Shown here: piece by piece, positions 1-7,941 of the stretch
Position numbering within the stretch: position 1 is the first letter of the stretch
How the letters are laid out: every line of letters begins with the position of its first letter
DNA from: CAVXAE01 sp044225565
GTDB lineage: Bacteria > Pseudomonadota > Gammaproteobacteria > Steroidobacterales > Steroidobacteraceae
DNA length: 24,276 nt
Assembly (NCBI GenBank): GCA_044225565.1
Contig: JBGAIL010000060.1
Location: forward strand, 1 to 24,276
Direction of reading: 5' to 3'
Made by a program: the position numbers and the translations under genes
The notes under the pieces: model-generated
What the model saw: the letters and a program-made list of their open reading frames with translations, nothing else
Database searches by the model: none
What the model was told of the DNA's origin: nothing

Positions 1-2340
1 CTCGCGCGGCCGCCCATACGTGACCTCCGAGACGCTATCGAACGCCAGGTTGGAGTAACCCGATTCAATGACCCTGCGGTCCGTCAGGTTGGTGCCGCCC
101 ACGATCACCCGGTAGCGGCCGCTTCCGGGCGCAAAGGTCGCACCGGCGCTCACGAGGCTGTACGAGCGCTGATACAAGTCGGGCGAATTCACGGCATCCT
201 TGTAGACAGCTCCCTTGTACGACCAGTCGCCGCGCAGCGTGAGCGTGCCGACCGCGCCCGAGTACAAGTCCACTCCGAGCCCGGCAGACGTGGTCCACTT
301 CGGCGCATACGGCAACCGGCTGCCGAGAGTGATGCCGGCCACGTTCGGCGCCAGGCGCCGGTACTGTGCATCGAGATAACCGGCACTGGCCGACAGCCTG
401 ACGCGGCTGCCGAGCGCGGCCTCGCTTTCGAGCTCGACGCCATTGATGCGGGCCTTGCCTGCGTTGCGGACCTTTGGCGCGATGCCCTCGTTCACGATTT
501 GCTGCAGGTCGGTGTAATCGGTCGAGAACAGGGCCACGTTCAGCCGCCAGCGGCGATCGAACCACTCCGTCTTGGCGCCGAGCTCGACGGCCGAGGCTTT
601 CTCCGGCTGAAAGCTCGACGCTGCCGGCTCGGGCGGAAAGATACGCTGCGTGAATCCACCGCCCTTGAAGCCCTTCGAGTAGCTCGCATAGAGCATCACC
701 TGGTCGGTCGCGCGATAGTCGAGGCTGACCGAAGGCGTGAACTCGGTCGCCGAGACGCTCGCCTCGGCCAGCGGCAGGATCCGGTCGCCGGGCTGCAGCG
801 GAGTGCCCGGCGGGTCGGCGCTGCTGGTCAACGGATTGCAGATGAAGTAGTAGCACGTGGGATTGGCAGGGTCGAGTCCGACGCCGAAATCGGTGGCGGC
901 GAGCGGATCGACCGAGATGACGTACTGATCGGGCGTGAAGCCTTTCTTCTCCTTCGAGTAGCGCCCGCCGAGGGTCAGGTTCCAGCGTTCCGAGAGATTG
1001 AGCGTCGCCTGGCCGAAGGTCGCATAGCTCTTGTTGTCGACGCTGCCGCCGCTCGCGAACTGCGCGAACGACAACGACACCAGGTTCACGTCCTCGGCGA
1101 GCTCCCGCAGGTAGTAGAGCCCCATGACCCACCGCAGCCGGTCCTCGTACGCGCGGCCCGACAGCTGGAACTCCTGGCTGAGCTGCGACTGCTCGTAGCG
1201 ATCATCGGAATGCGAGATCACCAATGGCGAGGCGTCGCCGTCCCAGTAGAAGCTCGAGTCGAACCAGCGGTACGCCGTGATCGATTTGAGCTCCACACCG
1301 CCCAGGCGCCAGGTCGCGGTCAGCGCGGTGCCGTACAGGTCCAGGTCCGAAGCATTCGGTGCGTTCGAGTAGTTGGTGGAGCCGTCCGCGCTGATCCAGC
1401 GCTGCGTGTAGCAGTTCGGATTGGACACCGGCGCCGGCGGCAGGCATTGATCGCCGAACAGCAGCTGGTTGTGGAAGAGCGCGAAGATGCCTTCTTCATC
1501 GACATTGATGAGCGACACGGGCGCCGCCTCCTCGCGCTTGCGCGTGGCGTCGACGCTCAGCGAGAGATCGAGCGAGTCGGTGGGGCTGGCTTCGAGTACG
1601 ATTCGGCCGGACAGCGAGTCCTTGTTGCCCATGTGGCCGCCGTCGGTGGCGCGATGGACGTATCCATCGCGGGACTCGTGCGCACCATTGATCCGCATTC
1701 GCACGACCGATCCCAGGGGCACATCCAGACCGGCGCTGACGTCCACGCGATCGTAACTACCGAGGGAGACGCGCACGTCCCCGGCGAGCTCATTGCCTGG
1801 GCGCTTGGAGGTGAGCACGACTGCGCCGCCGATGGTGTTCTTGCCAAACAGCGTGCCTTGCGGGCCACGCAGCACCTGGACGCTCTCGATATTGGCGGTC
1901 TCGAGCAGCGCACCCACGGTCCGGCCGACATATACGCCATCGAGGTAGATTCCTACGCCCGGATCGATCGTCGGAACGAAGTCGGTCTGTCCGACGCCGC
2001 GAATGAACGCCGTCATGCTCGCGCTGCTGCCGGAGAGGTTCGAGGCCGAATCCAGGTTCACGTTCGGCACGAAGCGGGCGACGTCGGCGACCGTGCCCAC
2101 GTTTCGCTCCTCCAGCTCCGCGGCGCCGAACGCTGCGATCGCGATCGGAGTCTCCTGCAGGCTCTCGGAGCGCCGGCGCGCGGTGACGACGACCTCCCCG
2201 AGCTGTCCAGCGGTGGCGTCCGCCGTATCTTCGACGGCAGCAGTGTCGGAAGCTTCGGCGGACACGCTCGCAACGCCGAGAAGACAGAACCCGAAGACCC
2301 GACCCAGGACGACGCCATGCATATGGGTACGTGAGATCAT
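1..2340 (-). CDS. TonB-dependent outer-membrane receptor (C-terminus cut by window edge)
   Basis: This is an outer-membrane active-transport channel energised by TonB. The frame is open from an ATG at 2340 to the left edge: 780 codons are visible and no stop is reached. The N-terminus is a signal peptide with a hydrophobic run around residues 9-24. A TonB-box-like stretch (GEVVVTARRR) follows, then a plug domain with the marks FIRGVGQTD, DPGVGIYLDGVYVGR and VLRGPQGTLFGKNTIGGAV. The rest is beta-barrel, with YSKGFKGGGF and GGTNLTDRRV near the end. The last visible residues are YGRPRE, so only about 10-20 residues should be missing. GGGGGAG precedes the ATG by 5 bases. It is the third gene of the dioxygenase operon, 53 bp after the beta subunit. 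I infer uptake of the aromatic substrate or a related ligand. There is no STN domain, so it is probably not a signalling receptor. The ligand is unknown. Confidence 0.95.
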   Translation of the reverse strand, partial: MISRTHMHGVVLGRVFGFCLLGVASVSAEASDTAAVEDTADATAGQLGEVVVTARRRSESLQETPIAIAAFGAAELEERNVGTVADVARFVPNVNLDSASNLSGSSASMTAFIRGVGQTDFVPTIDPGVGIYLDGVYVGRTVGALLETANIESVQVLRGPQGTLFGKNTIGGAVVLTSKRPGNELAGDVRVSLGSYDRVDVSAGLDVPLGSVVRMRINGAHESRDGYVHRATDGGHMGNKDSLSGRIVLEASPTDSLDLSLSVDATRKREEAAPVSLINVDEEGIFALFHNQLLFGDQCLPPAPVSNPNCYTQRWISADGSTNYSNAPNASDLDLYGTALTATWRLGGVELKSITAYRWFDSSFYWDGDASPLVISHSDDRYEQSQLSQEFQLSGRAYEDRLRWVMGLYYLRELAEDVNLVSLSFAQFASGGSVDNKSYATFGQATLNLSERWNLTLGGRYSKEKKGFTPDQYVISVDPLAATDFGVGLDPANPTCYYFICNPLTSSADPPGTPLQPGDRILPLAEASVSATEFTPSVSLDYRATDQVMLYASYSKGFKGGGFTQRIFPPEPAASSFQPEKASAVELGAKTEWFDRRWRLNVALFSTDYTDLQQIVNEGIAPKVRNAGKARINGVELESEAALGSRVRLSASAGYLDAQYRRLAPNVAGITLGSRLPYAPKWTTSAGLGVDLYSGAVGTLTLRGDWSYKGAVYKDAVNSPDLYQRSYSLVSAGATFAPGSGRYRVIVGGTNLTDRRVIESGYSNLAFDSVSEVTYGRPRE

Positions 2341-2393
2341 TGTCGCTCCCCCTACAAGTGGCAATGGCTCTTCGCCGCTCGCCGCCGGTGCGG

Positions 2394-3029
2394 TCAAACC
2401 CAGGCCTGGATCACGTAGTCCCAAGGCGCCTGCGCATTGATCAGATCCACGCGCTGCAGCTGGATGCGGAATCCGTCGGGCGTCCGCAGCAGCGTGTGGC
2501 CGTATGAGCCGCCGAGCATGCGCACGGTATCGCGGCGCAGCTCCATCACCTGGAACCGGGAGCGAACCTGGACATGCGTCGCGCTCGCGGACACGACGAC
2601 GATGTTGCCGACGATATGGCTCGTCTCCCAGTTGGGCGCCTGAGACCAGGCGTTGGGATGCGTGATGCGACCCATTCGCACCGTCATGAGCTCGCAGTCT
2701 TCCGCGAAGATGGACGGCGAGTCGAGCCACTCCGTCTGCTCGCGGTTGACGGGCGCCCAGTAGATCCCGTCTTCGGCGAACAGATCGATGAAGGCCTGCC
2801 AGTGCTTGCCGTCGAGCAGTTCCGCCTGACCGAACAGGAACTGCTCGACCTGGCGCTGCAGCGGATCGTCGGCGGCGATCACCGACGTGGCCGGCAGGGC
2901 CCCGCTGCGATAGGCGTGACGCGGCGAGTGATCCGGCGCAAGCGCCTGTGCGCCGGTGCGGACCTGCTCGCTGTTCTCGAAGATGACCACGTCCTCGGCG
3001 AGTGCCCGGACGATTTTTTGGGTGGACAT
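2394..3029 (-). CDS. Aromatic-ring-hydroxylating dioxygenase, beta subunit
   Basis: This is the small structural subunit of a Rieske non-haem iron oxygenase, 211 residues, SnoaL-like fold. From about residue 55 it shows the family pattern: QVEQFLFGQAELLDGKHW, then DLFAEDGIYWAP, SIFAEDCELMTVRMGRI, and the closing strands with SRFQVMELRRDTVRMLGGSYGH. It has a longer N-terminal lead (about 50 residues) than many family members, whose usual size is about 160-190. GGAG lies about 8 bases before the ATG. It starts 19 bp after the alpha-subunit stop, so the two are almost certainly co-transcribed and co-assembled. Beta subunits are mostly structural; substrate choice sits in alpha. The family call is firm, but the substrate cannot be read from sequence. 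Confidence 0.93.
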   Translation of the reverse strand: MSTQKIVRALAEDVVIFENSEQVRTGAQALAPDHSPRHAYRSGALPATSVIAADDPLQRQVEQFLFGQAELLDGKHWQAFIDLFAEDGIYWAPVNREQTEWLDSPSIFAEDCELMTVRMGRITHPNAWSQAPNWETSHIVGNIVVVSASATHVQVRSRFQVMELRRDTVRMLGGSYGHTLLRTPDGFRIQLQRVDLINAQAPWDYVIQAWV

Positions 3030-3048
3030 GCGTGTTTCTCCGGGCCCG

Positions 3049-4341
3049 TCAGCGAGCCATGTACTGGGACCAGGCTCTGAACTGGTTGCGCATGACGACT
3101 TCCGAGGTGCCGTGCGTGGAGTACATCACCTCGTCATCCTCGGTATCGCGGCCGTAATCGCGGTGGAAGCTGACCCAGTCGCCGCCTTTCGACTCGAGCC
3201 CCCACTGCCCCTTGGTCCAGTTCTCCAGGTCGTCGGCGTTGATCATCGTCGACGGCGAGTTGACGAGGTTGTAGTACCACAGCGCACGCCGGTAGATCGC
3301 CGGCGACACGCCCTTCAGCCGGAAGTGCCAGATCTCCGACAACGTCCTGTTCGGCGCGATCGGGCGCAGCACCCGCAACTGCTGCAGCGGCGACTGTACC
3401 GACAGGTACGGATAGATCAGCACGTGGTGGATGCTGCGGCCCAGATATTCCTCGGCCTGCTCGCTCCCGTAGGCGCGGTGCATCGCGGCGACGTACTCCT
3501 TGGTGTCCGGATCGTCCGGACGCAGCCCCATGTAGCCTTTCAGGATGCCGTGGCCGCGCGGAAAGTTGAGCGTCTGCACCGAGTCCCACTGCTGGAACGG
3601 CGATGCGAAGGTCGACAGATAGTGGTAGTAGAGCGGCGGGGCTGATCCCTTTGCCGTCCAGGCGCGCTCGACGCGGCCGGCCGCGATCCCGGTGGACTGA
3701 TGGGTCACCGACGGATGCAGCGCATCGAGCTGGTTCTCCATGAAGAACTTCCAGTTCGAGTGCTGCACCACCCGGTGGCAGACCGGAACGACCTCGACGC
3801 CGCCCTCGGGCGAGCGATCGCACATGTCGTCGAAAGCGACCTTTGCCTGCCCGAGAAACTCCGGCAGTGACGGGCCGTCGGCAGCCAGGCTCGCGAACAC
3901 GAACCCGCGATAGGACTCCACGCGCGGGGCGGCCCGCATCGAGCAGTCCGGGTTGTCCGTCGTCAGCCGCGTCTGCTCGTAGCCCTTCACGAGCGGAATG
4001 CCCTTGATCCGGCCGTCCAGATGGAAGGTCCACGCGTGGTACGAGCAGACCAGCGTCGAGCCCGTATTGCCGGAACGCGAGCCGCAGAGCTGCACGCCGC
4101 GGTGGGGGCACCGATTGTAGAGCACGTTGATCCGGCCATCCGTGCCGCGGACCATGATCATCGGCTGGCGGCCGATGTTGACCGTATGGAAGTCACCGGG
4201 CTTCGCGACCTGGGTCTCGTGCCCGCAATAGACCCAGATCTTCTCGAAGATGTTCTCCATCTCACGGTCGAAGATCTCCTGATCCGTGTACACGCTGCGA
4301 TGCACACGGTCCACTTCGACAAGCTCGTCGACTGGTTTCAC
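3049..4341 (-). CDS. Aromatic-ring-hydroxylating dioxygenase, alpha (Rieske) subunit
   Basis: This is the catalytic subunit that inserts oxygen into an aromatic substrate in the cytoplasm, 430 residues. The Rieske [2Fe-2S] ligands are visible as C78-P-H80 and C99-x2-H102. The mononuclear iron site is D206-x2-H209-x4-H214, the same spacing as D205/H208/H213 in naphthalene dioxygenase. A candidate third iron ligand is the Asp in INADDLENW near residue 370. The start is GTG at 4341, preceded by GGGGGAT at 6-7 bases. The gene heads an operon with beta and a TBDR and is divergent from a LysR regulator. No ferredoxin or reductase is encoded in the window, so electrons must come from partners elsewhere. 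The substrate is undetermined; benzoate-, salicylate- or other aromatic-acid-type members are all possible. Confidence 0.95.
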   Translation of the reverse strand: MKPVDELVEVDRVHRSVYTDQEIFDREMENIFEKIWVYCGHETQVAKPGDFHTVNIGRQPMIMVRGTDGRINVLYNRCPHRGVQLCGSRSGNTGSTLVCSYHAWTFHLDGRIKGIPLVKGYEQTRLTTDNPDCSMRAAPRVESYRGFVFASLAADGPSLPEFLGQAKVAFDDMCDRSPEGGVEVVPVCHRVVQHSNWKFFMENQLDALHPSVTHQSTGIAAGRVERAWTAKGSAPPLYYHYLSTFASPFQQWDSVQTLNFPRGHGILKGYMGLRPDDPDTKEYVAAMHRAYGSEQAEEYLGRSIHHVLIYPYLSVQSPLQQLRVLRPIAPNRTLSEIWHFRLKGVSPAIYRRALWYYNLVNSPSTMINADDLENWTKGQWGLESKGGDWVSFHRDYGRDTEDDEVMYSTHGTSEVVMRNQFRAWSQYMAR

Positions 4342-4503
4342 GCTCTATCCCCCTGTTTGCGTGGATGCGTGTGAACTTAGGGTCGTCTGCCGGAGCTGAT
4401 CCAGACACGAGGCCTGCCAAATGGATTCCGTTTGGTTATGGATGGTCCGCTCCGTTAGGATCGGACCTGCGCCGGCATCGTGCCCGGCGCCAGGGGGCCT
4501 GCG
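4342..4503. promoter_or_regulatory. Divergent promoter region between dioxygenase operon and lysR
   Basis: This 162-bp non-coding gap separates the GTG of the dioxygenase alpha gene from the ATG of the LysR gene. It must hold both outward promoters. Its most distinct element is a 19-bp palindrome at 4417-4435, listed separately. The ribosome-binding sites GGGGGAT (leftward) and GGGGG (rightward, 4493-4497) lie at its two ends. I could not assign -35/-10 boxes with confidence. Confidence 0.75.
4417..4435. promoter_or_regulatory. Probable LysR operator (19-bp palindrome)
   Basis: The sequence CCAAATGGATTCCGTTTGG is an inverted repeat centred on 4426, with 8 of 9 arm positions paired. It sits 68-86 bp upstream of the lysR start codon and 76-94 bp upstream of the divergent dioxygenase alpha start. 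LysR-type regulators typically bind such a dyad in the shared region to repress themselves and activate the divergent operon when an inducer is present. The assignment rests on symmetry and position only. Confidence 0.6.
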
Positions 4504-5409
4504 ATGGACGTACCGAAACTGCGCCAGCTCGCGAGCGTCGTGAAACTCCGCTCTTTCTCACAGGCGGCCGAGGCGCTCGGCATCTCACAGCCGGCGCTCT
4601 CGAAGAACATCAAAGCGCTCGAACGGTCGCTGGGCGTGCGGCTGCTGGAACGTGGCCGCTTCGGCGCGACACCCACCGATTTCGGACTCGCGCTGGCGCA
4701 ACGTGCCGACGCCATCGAGGCGGAACTGCGGATCGCCGAGGACGAGATTGCGACGCTGCGTGCGGCACGCAAAGGCCGGCTGTGCATCGGCTGCGGCCCG
4801 TCGGAAGCCACACGGCTGTTGCCGCGCGCACTCGCGCGACTCCGCATGAAGACCCCGGCCGTTCACATCACGGTGCTCTACGGGCTCAACGAAGCGCTCA
4901 TCCCGATGGTGAAGCACGGGGATGTCGATTTCGCACTGTCGTCGATACCAGCACGATCGGCCGATCCGGAGCTACGCCACACTCCGATCTATGAGGATAC
5001 GGCCGTAATCGTCGCGCGCTACGGGCATCCGCTCGCCGCGCTGCGCCGGTCCCTGGTCGCCTCGGATCTGATCGGACGAGAGTGGATACTGGCCCGCCGG
5101 CAGGAGCTCGAGCGAGCAGCGCTGGACGAAGTGCTCGCGACACTGGGAGCGCCGGCTGCCGAGGGCGTCATCGAGACTACGTCGGCCGTCCTGATGAAAA
5201 CGCTGGTCATGCAGTCGGACTACCTGACGTTCCTGCCGCGCGAGCTGATCTACTGGGAAGAGCAGTCCCGACAGCTGCGGGCGCTCAGGGTGGATGCGCC
5301 GGGCTGGCACCGCGTCGTCGGCGTGACCGCCCGCGCCCGCGGTCGCCTCAGCCAGGCGGCGGAGGCGATGATCGAGGAGCTGAAAGCCACCGCGCGGGAT
5401 TTCGCGTGA
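4504..5409 (+). CDS. LysR-family transcriptional regulator
   Basis: This is a 301-residue DNA-binding regulator of LysR type. The winged helix-turn-helix occupies about residues 1-60, with the classic FSQAAEALGISQPALSKNIKALE followed by LGVRLLERG. An inducer-binding domain follows (about 90-295). The ATG at 4504 is preceded by GGGGG at about 6-8 bases. A GTG at 4480 in frame would add only eight residues not typical of the family, so ATG is chosen. It is transcribed away from the dioxygenase operon and probably controls it in response to the aromatic substrate or a pathway intermediate. Its stop overlaps a possible GTG start of the next hydrolase (GTGA at 5406-5409). Confidence 0.95.
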   Translation: MDVPKLRQLASVVKLRSFSQAAEALGISQPALSKNIKALERSLGVRLLERGRFGATPTDFGLALAQRADAIEAELRIAEDEIATLRAARKGRLCIGCGPSEATRLLPRALARLRMKTPAVHITVLYGLNEALIPMVKHGDVDFALSSIPARSADPELRHTPIYEDTAVIVARYGHPLAALRRSLVASDLIGREWILARRQELERAALDEVLATLGAPAAEGVIETTSAVLMKTLVMQSDYLTFLPRELIYWEEQSRQLRALRVDAPGWHRVVGVTARARGRLSQAAEAMIEELKATARDFA

Positions 5410-5438
5410 CCCTGCACTCATCACCGCCATTTCCCGAG

Positions 5439-6296
5439 ATGACCCCCGATTTCGTGGAGGACGAATACAACCCGCGGCGGCGGATTCCGGATTACGCGTC
5501 CGTGTTCGCCCGGTGGTCGGCGCTGGCCGAGGCAGCACGCTCGGCCGTGCCGATGCGAGAGCTGCGGTACGGGCCGTCTACCGCGGAGACTCTCGATTTC
5601 TTTCCGCCCTGCGTCTCCGACGCGCCGCTGCTCGTATTCCTGCACGGCGGCTATTGGAGGGCGCTCGACAAGCGCGATTTTTCCTGGCTGGCGCCACCCT
5701 ACATCCGGGCAGGCGCCGCGGTGGCGATCATCAACTACGCGCTTGCACCAGCAGTGCCACTGGAGCGCATAGTCGCGCAAGTGCGGCGCGCGCTCGCATG
5801 GCTCAGTCACAACGCACCCCGCCTCGGCATTGATTCGGATCGAATCGTCTGCAGCGGGCACTCGGCGGGAGGGCATCTCACCGCAATGATGTGGATGGAT
5901 GAGGCGCCGGCGGATACCTCGTCGCCCAGGATCGCACTCAACCCGGCGCGGCCAGCCAGCGGTCTGGCGCTGAGCGGCCTTTTCGACCTGCGACCCCTGC
6001 TCCACGCGCCCTTCCTCAAGGAAGACCTGAGCCTTACGCCCGAGCGCGCGGCAAGCTTGTCGCCGGCTCTGTTGAAGCCGGACCAGGCAGCCAGGCTGCT
6101 GCTTGCCGTCGGCGCCGAAGAGTCGGACGAGTTCCACCGGCAGTCGATCCAACTCAAATGCGCCTGGCCGGCAGCAATTGTCGAAGGGCCGCTTTCCATC
6201 CCCGGCGCCAATCATTTCACCGTGTGCGACGCACTGGCCACGCCAGACAACTCGCTGTTCGAGTCCTGTCTCCGCCTGCTCGGCGTGACGAACTGA
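5439..6296 (+). CDS. Alpha/beta hydrolase, kynurenine-formamidase-like
   Basis: This is a 285-residue serine hydrolase of the arylformamidase/carboxylesterase kind (COG0657-like), without a signal peptide and so cytoplasmic. The N-terminal EYNPRRRIPDYASVFARW is characteristic of KynB-like arylformamidases. HGGYW (residues 69-73) forms the oxyanion hole. The nucleophile is Ser142 in GHSAGGH, the acid is probably in GAEESDEF, and the His is in GANHF. Start choice: the ATG at 5439 gives the family-typical N-terminus but has no clear ribosome-binding site. A GTG at 5406 overlaps the lysR stop and would add eleven residues by translational coupling. It probably acts with the dioxygenase locus on an amide or ester of an aromatic compound. 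No other kyn genes are present, so a true kynurenine role is unproven. Confidence 0.88.
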   Translation: MTPDFVEDEYNPRRRIPDYASVFARWSALAEAARSAVPMRELRYGPSTAETLDFFPPCVSDAPLLVFLHGGYWRALDKRDFSWLAPPYIRAGAAVAIINYALAPAVPLERIVAQVRRALAWLSHNAPRLGIDSDRIVCSGHSAGGHLTAMMWMDEAPADTSSPRIALNPARPASGLALSGLFDLRPLLHAPFLKEDLSLTPERAASLSPALLKPDQAARLLLAVGAEESDEFHRQSIQLKCAWPAAIVEGPLSIPGANHFTVCDALATPDNSLFESCLRLLGVTN

Positions 6297-6388
6297 GGTA
6301 GCGCCTGGCCACAGTGCCGTTGTGCCCCCATCGGCCCTCGCCAGGATCATCCGTGCGCGGCGCGAAAGCGAGACCGGAAAACCTCACA

Positions 6389-7324
6389 CTAGCCGAGCCA
6401 GAAGCGCGTGATATGGAAGAACAGCGGCGCGGAGAAGGCGACCGAATCGAGCCGGTCGAGCATCCCGCCGTGACCTTCGATCATCACGCCCCAGTCCTTC
6501 GCGCCCAGGCTGCGCTTCATGGCGGACAGCGTGAGGCCGCCGAGGAATCCACTGATGACGATGGCGGCGGAAACGGCCGCCGACTGCAACGGAGTGAACG
6601 GCGTGATCCACCACATGGCGGCACCGATCGCGACGGCCGTGATTCCGCCGCCGACGAAGCCTTCGACCGTCTTCGACGGACTGACCACGGGCGCGATCTT
6701 CCGCTTCCCGAACAGCTTGCCGAACACATACTGGAAGACGTCGCTCAGCTGCACCACCAGCAGCAGATAGAACATGAGCAGGACGCCTTCGTGCTCCGGC
6801 ACCTCGAGCAGCAGGAGAGCGGGAACGTAGCTCACGCAGTAGATGGTGATCATGAGCCCCCACTGGATCTTCGCCTGCCGCGCGAGGAACTCTTCCGTGT
6901 CACCGGACAGTGCGGCGATGGCCGGCAGCAGCAGGAACGCGTACACCGGGATGAAGATCGCGAACGTGCCGTAACGCTCCATCCCGATGAGCAGATACTG
7001 CCCCGGGATCAGGACGAAGAACGCCAGGAACAGCGGCAGGTGATCGCCGGCGCGCGTCGGCGTCAGCGTGATGAACTCGCGCAACGCGAAGAAGGAGGCG
7101 AAGGCGAACAGCGTCAGCGTCGCAGGCGGGCCGAGCACGGCGGCGACGACGAAGATGAAGATCATCACCCACCACGCACGGATGCGTTCGTTCAGGTTGT
7201 CGATGACGCTGCGGTTCTGGCCGGGCTTCAGGCGCCAGCTCAGGACGGCGCCGATGATCGAGGCGACGGCGAGCAGCCCGACGATGCCGCCGATGAGCCA
7301 GGCGAGCTTCTGCTCGGCGCTCAT
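6389..7324 (-). CDS. Phosphatidate cytidylyltransferase family protein (CdsA/YnbB-like)
   Basis: This is a 311-residue polytopic inner-membrane enzyme predicted to make CDP-diacylglycerol from phosphatidate and CTP. The full family signature is at residues 267-293: SAMKRS, then KD at 276-277, then GHGGMLDRLD. SPSKTVEGFVGGG (about 215-227) is also conserved. About seven or eight hydrophobic segments are evident. The sequence before the second one (NLNERIRAWWVM) resembles, as I recall it, the YnbB branch rather than housekeeping CdsA. Its ATG overlaps the preceding plsC-like stop by 4 bases (ATGA), implying translational coupling. With its two upstream neighbours it forms a compact phospholipid-synthesis set. 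It could be an accessory paralogue of a chromosomal cdsA located elsewhere. Confidence 0.92.
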   Translation of the reverse strand: MSAEQKLAWLIGGIVGLLAVASIIGAVLSWRLKPGQNRSVIDNLNERIRAWWVMIFIFVVAAVLGPPATLTLFAFASFFALREFITLTPTRAGDHLPLFLAFFVLIPGQYLLIGMERYGTFAIFIPVYAFLLLPAIAALSGDTEEFLARQAKIQWGLMITIYCVSYVPALLLLEVPEHEGVLLMFYLLLVVQLSDVFQYVFGKLFGKRKIAPVVSPSKTVEGFVGGGITAVAIGAAMWWITPFTPLQSAAVSAAIVISGFLGGLTLSAMKRSLGAKDWGVMIEGHGGMLDRLDSVAFSAPLFFHITRFWLG

Positions 7325-7941
7325 GCCTTCACCCGCGCCAGGTCGGCGACCGCCGCCCGCGCGCGCTCCAGGAATTCCGCCTTCCCTTCCCCGGCGACGC
7401 GCGCGAGCGGCGCGCCGAAGCGGACCATGCAGATCATCGGCACGGGCAGGGACTTCCCCTTCGGCATGCTGCGATGCAGGTTCTCGAGGTAGACGGGCAT
7501 CAGCCGCACGTCCGGGAATCGCTCGGCGAGGTGGTAGAGGCCACTCTTGAAAGCCTGCGGCACGTCCGCATTCCCCCGCGTGCCTTCCGGAAAAATGATC
7601 AGCGACTCGCCCCGACCCAGCACCTGCATCAGCGGCTCGAGTGGGTCCTGCTCGCGGTTCTCGCGCGCGCGATCGATGAGCACCGCCTTGAGAGCCCGGG
7701 TCGCGAGGTAGCGCTTCACACCCTTTCCCCAGTAATCCAGCGCGGCGACCGGATGCGTACGCACCCGGATTTCCGCCGGCAGCGCCGACCAGAGGGCCAC
7801 CGTGTCGATGTGGCTCGTGTGGTTCGCAAAGTAGATGGTGGGCGCGTTCACCGGCTCACTGCCCACCCAGCGAGGATAGGCGCCGACGAGCAGGCGCACG
7901 GCACCGATGAGCAACGCGCTCGAGGGACGGATCAGGATCAC
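7321..7941 (-). CDS. 1-acyl-glycerol-3-phosphate O-acyltransferase family protein (PlsC-like)
   Basis: This is a 206-residue acyltransferase predicted to acylate lysophosphatidate to phosphatidate at the inner membrane. Motif I is NHTSHID, with the catalytic pair H41 and D46. Motif III is FPEGTR at 117-122. A hydrophobic N-terminal segment (about residues 8-21) would anchor it. The start is GTG at 7941, which overlaps the stop of the preceding phosphatidyltransferase (GTGA). At its 3' end, the stop overlaps the ATG of the cytidylyltransferase gene. At 206 residues it is shorter than E. coli PlsC (about 245), but both catalytic motifs are intact. The specific acyl donor and acceptor are unknown. 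Confidence 0.9.
   Translation of the reverse strand: MILIRPSSALLIGAVRLLVGAYPRWVGSEPVNAPTIYFANHTSHIDTVALWSALPAEIRVRTHPVAALDYWGKGVKRYLATRALKAVLIDRARENREQDPLEPLMQVLGRGESLIIFPEGTRGNADVPQAFKSGLYHLAERFPDVRLMPVYLENLHRSMPKGKSLPVPMICMVRFGAPLARVAGEGKAEFLERARAAVADLARVKA

Noticed and set aside
499..2334. A 611-codon open frame on the plus strand over the first receptor gene
   Set aside because: It lies antisense to a clear TonB receptor, has no recognisable domain and is rich in Arg/Ala/Val as expected for a GC-driven shadow frame.
6304..6345. CCTGGC/GCCAGG inverted repeat between the convergent hydrolase and cytidylyltransferase genes as a terminator
   Set aside because: The arms are only 6 bp with a 30-base loop and there is no T-run on either side.
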